Below, piece after piece: positions 7,143-12,775 of a stretch of DNA of 18,972 nt (position 1 is the stretch's first letter; each line of letters opens with the position of its first letter). The DNA lies in assembly GCA_002425685.1 (NCBI GenBank), contig DIMS01000073.1:222-19193 (forward strand). The letters are read 5' to 3'. This stretch comes from Synergistaceae bacterium UBA5560 (GTDB lineage Bacteria; Synergistota; Synergistia; Synergistales; Aminiphilaceae). Position numbers and translations under genes: made by a program. Below the pieces are notes generated by a model, which was not told the origin of the DNA, searched no databases, and was given only the letters and a program-made list of their open reading frames with translations.

Positions 7143-7524
7143 CTCTAAATACCTCTTCAGGCATCAGGGAATAAGCAATCAAAAATGAGCAAGATTGTTG
7201 CCGTCTCCAGGCAATGGCAACTAAGAATTTTTTATAATAATTTTTATCTTTTAGACATAAGCTCTCTGGTTTTTATGAACTAGGTCCGTGTACTCCATAC
7301 TAATCGCGTCGTGATGCTTGTCAAGAGATGCGTCGCATTTTTCTGAGATCGCCTGAAATCCTCGGTACGCATTTTCTCCCATCCATGTGAATCGAGAGAA
7401 GTCATCGCAAGCAAACTTAGTCGCAGGGACAGAGGGCGTTGGAGAAGACGCCTCGCCGGCCCTCTGCCCTGGAATCTGCGCCTTAGGGTCGCATCGCACA
7501 TCTTCTCTTCCCGCTCCACAACGA

Positions 7525-7571
7525 ACAGGGAGGGGTTCCCCCGGAACGTTTCCGGGGGAACCCCTCCCTGT
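7525..7571. terminator. 22-bp perfect palindrome downstream of hcp
   Basis: Arms 7525-7546 and 7550-7571 are perfectly complementary around a 3-nt loop and contain the blocks GGGAGGGG and CCCCCGG. It begins 84 nt past the hcp stop on the minus strand. No U-tract follows on that strand, so it is either a very stable transcript end or stabiliser, or a barrier, and not a canonical intrinsic terminator. Confidence 0.5.
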
Positions 7572-7654
7572 GGTCTCGCTTTATTTGATCTGCGTCATGA
7601 TCTTGCGCAGCGCCGTTTTCGCTGCTGCACCCCTGTGTTTGTCTTCCGGCCAAA

Positions 7655-9301
7655 TCAGCCGAGGATGGCCTTCAGGTCCTCCTCGGGGGTGGTGATGGGC
7701 ATGAGGTTGAACTTCTCCTGGAGTACCGCCAGCACGGGGGGCTTGACGAAAGCGGGCAGGGAGGGACCGATGCGCATGTTCTTCACACCCAAGTGCAGCA
7801 GGGAGAGGAGAATGCACACGGCCTTCTGCTCGTACCAGGAGAGCACCAGCGACAGGGGCAGACCGTTCACGTCGGTCTGGAACGCCTCGGCGAGAGCCAT
7901 GGCGATGCGCACCGCCGAATAAGCGTCGTTACACTGTCCCACGTCGAGCAGACGGGGAATGCCCTCGATGTCGCCGAAATCGAGCTTGTTGAAGCGGTAT
8001 TTGCCGCAGGCGAGGGTAAGGATCACGCAGTCCGACGGTATCTGCTTCGCCAGATCCGTGTAGTAGCTGCGCCCCGGCTTCGCTCCGTCGCACCCGCCCA
8101 CGAGGAAGAAGTGGCGTATCTTGCCCGCCTTCACCAAGTCGATGACCTTTCCGGCGGCACTCATCACGGCGTTCCGCCCGAACCCGACCAGAATGCGGTG
8201 CTCCGGCTCGTCCTCGGCGAACCCAGGTGCAGCAAGGGCGGCCTCGATGACCGGGGAGAAGTCCTTCTCCGGGCCGATATGGGCGGCTCCCGGCCAGGCC
8301 ACGAGCCCCGTGGTGAAGATTCTCCCCAGATAGCTGTCCTTGGGTTTCTGTATGCAGTTGGTGGTCATGAGGATGGGTCCGGGAAACGCATCGAACTCCT
8401 CGCGCTGGTTCTGCCAGGCACTGCCGTAGTTTCCCGCGAGGTGGGAATATTTCTTCAACCCCGGATAGGCCAGGCAGGGAAGCATCTCCCCGTGGGTATA
8501 GATCTTTATGTCTTTTCCTTCGGTCTGCCGGAGGAGCAGCTCCAGATCGCGGAGGTCGTGCCCCGAGACGAGGATGGCCTTGCCCTTCACGGGAGTCACC
8601 CGCACACTCGTCGGCTCGGGATGGCCGTAGGTTTCCGTGTTGGCACCGTCGAGGAGTTCCATGACCCGGATGTTCCACTTGCCCGCGTCGAGAGCCTTTC
8701 CGGTGAGTTCCTCCACCGTGAACGTCTCGGCACTGAGGAAATCGAGGAAGTCGTGGAAGAAGCCCATCACGTCGTCGTCCACATGGCCGAGCACGGCGGC
8801 GTGATCCGCATAGGCAGCGCTTCCTTTGAGCCCCAGAAGCACCAGGTCGTGCAGCCCCTGCACCACCTCGCCCCGTTTCTCGGCGAACGCCTCGGGGTTG
8901 ACCTCGCCGCCCTGGCGGATCAGGCCGCTCCGGTCAGGCGCGAGTCCAAAGGCAGCGGGGCCGCCAAGCACCTCAGGAGTCTTCCTCGCTTTGGCGCAGG
9001 CATCCTCGTAGAGTTTCTTCGCCTCGGCACGTACCGCCTCGGCCCTGCGAATCATGGTCTCCATGCGCTCTTCGTCGAAGTTGACGTTGGTAATAGTGGT
9101 AAAAAGCGCCTCCACGACGAACCGGTCGATCCCGGCATCCTTCACCCCAAGCCGCCGAGCACGGGCGGCGTACATGGAAACCCCCTTGGTCACGTAGAGC
9201 AGCACATCCTGCAGATCCGCCACCTCCGGACTCTTGCCGCACACGCCCCAGGCCGTGCATCCCGTTCCCTTTGCCGTCTGTTCGCACTGGTAACAGAACA
9301 T
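7655..9301 (-). CDS. hcp: Hybrid cluster protein (hydroxylamine reductase), class I
   Basis: Hcp is a cytosolic Fe-S protein with a hybrid 4Fe-2O-2S cluster, known to reduce hydroxylamine in vitro and proposed to act as an NO reductase and S-nitrosylase in nitrosative stress. The 548-residue product is full length. The N-terminal cubane motif is C3-x2-C6-x8-C15-x5-C21 (FCYQCEQTAKGTGCTAWGVC), the spacing of the [4Fe-4S] class I enzymes of anaerobes, not the [2Fe-2S] class II of enterics. Hybrid-cluster ligand regions are visible in ILVSGHDLRDLE, TTNCIQKP, VGGCDGAKPGRSYYT, LTLACGKYRFN and PLSLVLSWYEQKAV. ATG 9301 has AGGGGG 10 nt upstream. It follows the Fe-S protein gene by 34 nt and is the last gene of the operon; the Rrf2 gene is the likely local regulator. 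Confidence 0.95.
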   Translation of the reverse strand: MFCYQCEQTAKGTGCTAWGVCGKSPEVADLQDVLLYVTKGVSMYAARARRLGVKDAGIDRFVVEALFTTITNVNFDEERMETMIRRAEAVRAEAKKLYEDACAKARKTPEVLGGPAAFGLAPDRSGLIRQGGEVNPEAFAEKRGEVVQGLHDLVLLGLKGSAAYADHAAVLGHVDDDVMGFFHDFLDFLSAETFTVEELTGKALDAGKWNIRVMELLDGANTETYGHPEPTSVRVTPVKGKAILVSGHDLRDLELLLRQTEGKDIKIYTHGEMLPCLAYPGLKKYSHLAGNYGSAWQNQREEFDAFPGPILMTTNCIQKPKDSYLGRIFTTGLVAWPGAAHIGPEKDFSPVIEAALAAPGFAEDEPEHRILVGFGRNAVMSAAGKVIDLVKAGKIRHFFLVGGCDGAKPGRSYYTDLAKQIPSDCVILTLACGKYRFNKLDFGDIEGIPRLLDVGQCNDAYSAVRIAMALAEAFQTDVNGLPLSLVLSWYEQKAVCILLSLLHLGVKNMRIGPSLPAFVKPPVLAVLQEKFNLMPITTPEEDLKAILG

Positions 9302-9335
9302 GAAATCATTCCCCCTTCGCTCTCGAAAGATATAC

Positions 9336-10211
9336 CTACCCCTGCCTGCGGAAACGGTACCGCGTCGTTCCGTCCTCCAGAATCTCCCCGCGAATGCCAA
9401 CACGCACTAAACGCAGATCCAGATCACGTCCCACCTGCTCCACCGCATTCTCCACCAACCGCTTCAACCCGCCGCAACAGGGAACTTCCATATAGATGAC
9501 CGAAATCGATGGTGTCGCGTTAGCTTCTATGATAGCAGCTATCTTTTCTTGGTAAAAGGCAGCATCGTCCAGTTTGGGGCATCCCACAAGGCAAACCCGG
9601 TTCGGCCCCCGCAGAAAGGTTGCGTGGAAATCGGGATGGGCGAAGGCGGTGCAGTCTGCGGCCATCACCAGATGCGCGCCCTGCAGGTAGGGGGCGTTCA
9701 CGGGAACGAGCTTGAGCTGCACGGGCCAGTTGGCGAGTTCGGACACCGCACTTCGCGGCGCTTCGTCGGCGGTCCGATGCTCCTCCTGGAGCGGTTCTCC
9801 CCTCTGCGCCAGAGATCGTGCGGCCGTACCGGGACACCCTTTTCCGCGCTCTCCCGGAGTACTCCGCAGACCCCGCACCGCCGTTCCAGGGCAACCGCAA
9901 GGCAACGTCTCTCCCGAGACGACCGATCCAGAGAGGGGCTCCGTCTCTTTTCCGTCCGAAGTCCGGGCCGCCAGGTGGCGCCTCACCGCCTCTTCGTCAT
10001 AGGGAGCGGCCTCGCGCTCCACAAAGGTGATGGCGCCGCGGGGACACTCGCCGATGCAGTCCCCGAGCCCGTCGCAGTAGGAATCGCTCACGAGCCTCGC
10101 CTTGCCGTCTACGATGCGGATCGCTCCCTCGTGGCAGGCGTCGGCGCAAAGGCCGCACCCGTCACATTTGCTCTCGTCGATCTCGATGATCCGCCGCACG
10201 TTCTTTCCCAT
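9336..10211 (-). CDS. Ferredoxin-domain Fe-S protein linked to hcp
   Basis: A 291-residue protein. Residues 6-65 form a bacterial-ferredoxin-like domain: the first cluster has C16-x2-C19-x2-C22-x3-C26; the second has only C46-x5-C52-x3-C56 (YCDGLGDCIGECPRG), so one of the usual four ligands is missing or replaced. A low-complexity linker (70-155) carries two CPGT motifs (GCPGT at 106 and 125). The C-terminal half (160-288) has further Cys pairs: C187, C207-C211 in VCLVGCPKL and C245-C246 in EVPCCGGLKR. It probably passes electrons to Hcp or acts with it; this rests on its place between the regulator and hcp. The start at 10211 follows GGAGG at 9 nt, inside the end of the rrf2 gene (3-nt gap), so translation is likely coupled. 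Confidence 0.85.
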   Translation of the reverse strand: MGKNVRRIIEIDESKCDGCGLCADACHEGAIRIVDGKARLVSDSYCDGLGDCIGECPRGAITFVEREAAPYDEEAVRRHLAARTSDGKETEPLSGSVVSGETLPCGCPGTAVRGLRSTPGERGKGCPGTAARSLAQRGEPLQEEHRTADEAPRSAVSELANWPVQLKLVPVNAPYLQGAHLVMAADCTAFAHPDFHATFLRGPNRVCLVGCPKLDDAAFYQEKIAAIIEANATPSISVIYMEVPCCGGLKRLVENAVEQVGRDLDLRLVRVGIRGEILEDGTTRYRFRRQG

Positions 10212-10214
10212 CGT

Positions 10215-10622
10215 TCATGTCCTCCCTCTCAGGTCCGCAAGGGTCTTTTTCTGCAGATACGCCACGAATTGCCGGGTCAGGTCCGCGAGAAGCCCGCCGA
10301 AGATGCAGCTTCCGAAGGGGCACTCGGTCCGACGGAGAAGGCAGGAGTTCTCCCGGGGAACTCCTTCCATGGCCAGGTAGATCTGAAACAGCGTGATCTC
10401 CTCGGGAGCCCTGGCGAGGGCAAAGCCTCCCCGGGGACCTCGGGTGGAAACCACGAGGCCTTCCTTGACAAGGCGCTGGAAGACCTTCGCCAGATGGGCC
10501 TCGGAAGCGTCCGTCGCGGCGGCCATGTCCTTCACGCTCATACGCCCTTCCGGCCCCACGAGCAATCCCATGCCGTGGAACGCCAGAGACACCGCCTCGG
10601 AAATCTGGACCACCGTACTCAT
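10215..10622 (-). CDS. Rrf2-family transcriptional regulator with Fe-S cysteines
   Basis: A 135-residue winged-helix DNA-binding protein of the Rrf2 family (IscR/NsrR/RsrR relatives). The recognition region is SVKDMAAATDASEAHLAKVFQRLVKEGLVVSTRG written around residues 29-62, followed by the wing RGGFALAR. Three Cys (C94, C101, C106; C-x6-C-x4-C) lie where IscR and NsrR hold their Fe-S cluster, with slightly different spacing, so it should sense NO, oxygen or cluster state. It is the first gene of the operon with the Fe-S protein and hcp and is probably autoregulated: its promoter carries a tandem 8-bp repeat over the -10 box. ATG 10622 follows AAAGGGGG at 5 nt. NsrR-like control of hcp is known elsewhere; anaerobes more often use the CRP-type HcpR, so this is a local alternative. 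Confidence 0.88.
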   Translation of the reverse strand: MSTVVQISEAVSLAFHGMGLLVGPEGRMSVKDMAAATDASEAHLAKVFQRLVKEGLVVSTRGPRGGFALARAPEEITLFQIYLAMEGVPRENSCLLRRTECPFGSCIFGGLLADLTRQFVAYLQKKTLADLRGRT

Positions 10623-10648
10623 GGCTGCCCCCTTTCTATTTAGGAAAA

Positions 10649-10677
10649 ATAATACCTGAATACCTGTTTCTTGTCAA
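10649..10677 (-). promoter_or_regulatory. Strong sigma-70 promoter of the rrf2-hcp operon
   Basis: On the minus strand TTGACA (10672-10677) and TATTAT (10649-10654) are separated by exactly 17 nt: a perfect -35 and a 5-of-6 -10. The transcript should start near 10642, giving a leader of about 20 nt that carries the AAAGGGGG ribosome site. Confidence 0.85.
10651..10666. promoter_or_regulatory. Tandem operator-like repeat in the rrf2-hcp promoter
   Basis: AATACCTGAATACCTG is a perfect head-to-tail duplication of an 8-bp unit covering part of the -10 box and the spacer. A protein bound here would block RNA polymerase, so it is a likely site for the Rrf2 product of the operon. The known NsrR and IscR sites are palindromic or semi-palindromic, so a direct repeat is unusual. 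Confidence 0.5.
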
Positions 10678-10751
10678 GCGCATTCGACATGACCCAAAAT
10701 TCGTTTTTCGACAAGGGCATCTTTCCAGAAAGACGTTTTTAAGGGTATTTT

Positions 10752-10779
10752 TCCAGTTTTCGGGGAACATTGCCGAAAC
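10752..10779 (+). promoter_or_regulatory. Sigma-28-like (flagellar) promoter of the YjfB-type gene
   Basis: TCCAGTTT (10752-10759) and GCCGAAAC (10772-10779) resemble the sigma-28/SigD boxes TAAAGTTT and GCCGATAA, 12 nt apart (11 is usual). The site lies 43 nt upstream of the start codon of a putative motility protein, which supports the reading. Confidence 0.45.
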
Positions 10780-10821
10780 TGCAGATGTGGTATCCTAAGG
10801 GGAGCAAAGGAGGTGATGCCC

Positions 10822-10992
10822 ATGGATGCGATCAACGCGATCCACTCCGCGAATGCCGCGGGAACGGCCGTGCAGATTCAGATGGCCGTGACGAACAAGA
10901 TCATGGACACGACTACGGCACTGCAGCAAGACATGATTTCGCAGCTCTTTGCCAGTGTGGGCATCGGCAGAAACCTCGACGTGATGGGTTGA
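10822..10992 (+). CDS. YjfB-family putative motility protein, 56 residues
   Basis: The product begins MDAINAIHSANAAGTAVQIQ and ends GIGRNLDVMG. Its layout (short polar start, an amphipathic helix with AVQIQMAVTNKIMDTT, then ALQQDMISQLFAS and a Gly/Asn-rich end) matches the small YjfB family annotated as putative motility proteins, which in Bacillus belongs to the SigD regulon; the biochemical role is unknown. The start is fixed by AAAGGAGGTG, a near-perfect ribosome site 6 nt upstream; an in-frame ATG two codons earlier is too close to it. A sigma-28-like promoter precedes it and a bidirectional terminator follows, so it is a single-gene unit. No flagellar genes are in the window. Confidence 0.75.
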   Translation: MDAINAIHSANAAGTAVQIQMAVTNKIMDTTTALQQDMISQLFASVGIGRNLDVMG

Positions 10993-11006
10993 GGCTCCCC
11001 CATCCC

Positions 11007-11037
11007 AAAAGCGGGGTCCCCTAGGGGACCCCGCTTT
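11007..11037. terminator. Bidirectional intrinsic terminator
   Basis: Perfect arms AAAGCGGGGTCCCC (11008-11021) and GGGGACCCCGCTTT (11024-11037) form a 12- to 14-bp stem. The minus-strand side ends in TTTT, the plus-strand side in CTTT. It lies 15 nt after the YjfB-type stop and 97 nt past the end of the convergent exported-protein gene, and can serve both. Confidence 0.8.
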
Positions 11038-11134
11038 CGTCGTCAACGCATTCTTTCCCTAAGACACTCTTCTTCCGATGCGTTCTCCCGTTCCTCCGTA
11101 CCTCTCGCGCTGTCCTTCCTCCGCACTTCCTCAC

Positions 11135-12262
11135 TCAAGGGGCACAGGTCCGCCGCACCGAGGCAAACGTCTCTGGCGAAACCACAAGGAGCACATGAGT
11201 CTCCTCGGGGGGAACATCGGTCCGGGCAAGCTCCACGAAGGATCCGTCCCCGCAGCGCATCACCGCCGACAGGAACTCCGTCTCCTTCCGGTTGTCCATG
11301 CCGATCACGAAGGAACCGTCCTCGCGCAGCAAAAAACCCCGTTCCTCGAAGGCATCCTCCGCCGCATCGTTTCCGACGACAAGGGCGATTCGAGAGGTCT
11401 CCACCGTCTCTCCCTCCGGAAAGGCGAGAAGTCCCGCAACTTTCCTGGGAAAGCGGGCAAAAAGGGAATTGGCTGCTTCCCCCGAAGCGAATTCCACGGA
11501 GAGAGGACCGGAATCCATTCCGTAGACGTAGGGAACGCGGAGCGTGAAGGGGGACGTATTGTCCACGGCCTGCCGCGTGCCGTCGGGAAAGCGCACCGTG
11601 CACTGTCCTTTCAGGTTCTGCCCCCGGATGTGGAGGAAATTCGTCACGGGGTCGGCATTCACCCGCAGAAGCAAAGGGGTTTCCTTCCCCGCGTTGAACA
11701 CCCCAGCGGGAATGAAGTGCCTGGGAAAGGCGCCGATGTTCTTCACCGCGTCCGCCGACGCGGGCGAGGGATCGCCCGCGACCTTCCGGGTGATCCAGTT
11801 CTTGACCATGGTGTAGCGCGCCTCCAGGCTGAGGCTTCCCTCAAGGCTCACCAGGACCCGTTCCCCCGGAGCGAATCCGGAGGGCCACACAAAGCGGACC
11901 GCATCGGCGCTCACCGCCCGGGGCACCACGGCAACCTGGGAACGCTCTCCGTGGAGCACCACCTTCACGGTGCCGATGCGCTTTTCGTCCAGGCGAAAGG
12001 TACTCGCCCCCCGGGACGCGGGATTCTCCAGAAGGAGCATTTCATCGCCGGGATGGGCCGCACAGGTCCAGTACCAGTCTCCCGGGTCCTCCGGATCGGC
12101 GATCCGCGTGCTGCCGAGTCCGAGGGTTTCGTTTTTCAGATACACCGAAAAGGGCTCTTCTCCCGTTTCCCCGAAGGCCGCACCGGCACCTCCTCCGGGT
12201 ACGGACGCCCCCATCAGCAGAAAAATCCACAGAGTGAGCAAACGCAACAACATTCGCGCCAC
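11135..12262 (-). CDS. Exported protein of unknown function
   Basis: I do not recognise this 375-residue protein. It begins with a signal peptide (MARMLLRLLTLWIFLLMGAS, cleavage probably near GAGAAFGE, residues 26-32). The mature part looks beta-rich, with Gly/Val/Thr-rich strands, few Cys (C67, two in the last 50 residues: MRCGDGS and RRTCAP), and no known catalytic motif; the run FAPGERVLVSLEGSLSLEAR has an Ig- or jelly-roll-like feel, which is only an impression. GTG 12262 is the chosen start because AAGGAGG lies 9 nt before it; ATG 12253 is also in frame. It is a single-gene unit, convergent with the YjfB-type gene and ending at their shared terminator. A surface or envelope role is inferred from the signal peptide only. 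Confidence 0.7.
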   Translation of the reverse strand: MARMLLRLLTLWIFLLMGASVPGGGAGAAFGETGEEPFSVYLKNETLGLGSTRIADPEDPGDWYWTCAAHPGDEMLLLENPASRGASTFRLDEKRIGTVKVVLHGERSQVAVVPRAVSADAVRFVWPSGFAPGERVLVSLEGSLSLEARYTMVKNWITRKVAGDPSPASADAVKNIGAFPRHFIPAGVFNAGKETPLLLRVNADPVTNFLHIRGQNLKGQCTVRFPDGTRQAVDNTSPFTLRVPYVYGMDSGPLSVEFASGEAANSLFARFPRKVAGLLAFPEGETVETSRIALVVGNDAAEDAFEERGFLLREDGSFVIGMDNRKETEFLSAVMRCGDGSFVELARTDVPPEETHVLLVVSPETFASVRRTCAP

Positions 12263-12538
12263 GGGCAACCCCCTCCTTATCCTCCGAAAAACAAACGCTC
12301 TTTCTCCTAGACTTCTCCCGGGAAGCGGACTTTCTGTGGCAACGCGCCGCCTTGTCGGCACCATCCGCCGATCCGGCTCTTCTTCTCCCGCCCCTCCGCC
12401 TGTCCGCACGAGCTTTGCTCACCGGCGTCATTCTAGCATTGCCGGAACGAGGCACCTCCGCCACATGACGGAAACGCCGCTCCGCCTCCGCAAGCGCCCG
12501 CACACGCAAAGCGTCTCTTCACGAACGCGGCACAAAGC
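12263..12538. other. Upstream region of the exported-protein gene
   Basis: No gene is supported. On the minus strand TGCTAGAAT (12430-12438) is an extended -10 element 168 nt upstream of the GTG start, without a matching -35. A closely similar TGCTAGAATGG occurs on the minus strand at 2672-2682. The rest shows no repeat or RNA structure that I can support. Confidence 0.35.
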
Positions 12539-12580
12539 AAAAAACCTCCCCCCTCGCCATGAGCCGGGCAAGGGAGGAGG
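12539..12580 (-). terminator. Intrinsic terminator of the hydroxyproline operon
   Basis: On the minus strand a 14-position stem (12 pairs; arms 12567-12580 and 12545-12558) closes an 8-nt loop and is followed at once by TTTTTT (12539-12544). It is about 195 nt past the hypD-type stop. The 196 nt between (12581-12775) hold no gene that I can support. Confidence 0.8.
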
Positions 12581-12775
12581 CATAAAGGGTCGTTCCTGTC
12601 GTGGCTGGTTCAAGAGCCTCGGGATGCGCTTTCCCTCGGTGGGGGTGTTTCCCGCCCGGGCTGGGTTCCGTCAGCAAAGAGCCGTGGAGACCTTCGGCGT
12701 GTTCAGGTCCGACACTTCCGAAAAAAGCCGCACGCAGAGGGATGTCCGGGCGCATCGAGAGGTGCCCCCTTCAGC

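Larger units (their letters stand above)
6842..7654. other. Gene-poor region with IS remnant and large palindrome
   Basis: Moving right: a short dyad (CCGAC-CAT-GTCGG, 6975-6987), the decayed IS3-type element end (6996-7142), about 380 bases (7143-7524) in which no gene, RNA or repeat is convincing, the perfect palindrome 7525-7571, and the 3' flank of hcp. An open minus-strand frame at 7251-7499 has no recognisable domain and no good ribosome site; I do not call it. Confidence 0.55.

Noticed and set aside
7251..7499. Minus-strand frame of 82 codons between the IS remnant and hcp
   Set aside because: Translation is not implausible near its end, but there is no ribosome site, domain or neighbour to support it; it may be relic sequence.
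7793..9499. Plus-strand open frame of 568 codons
   Set aside because: Antisense to hcp, with no recognisable domain and no ribosome site.
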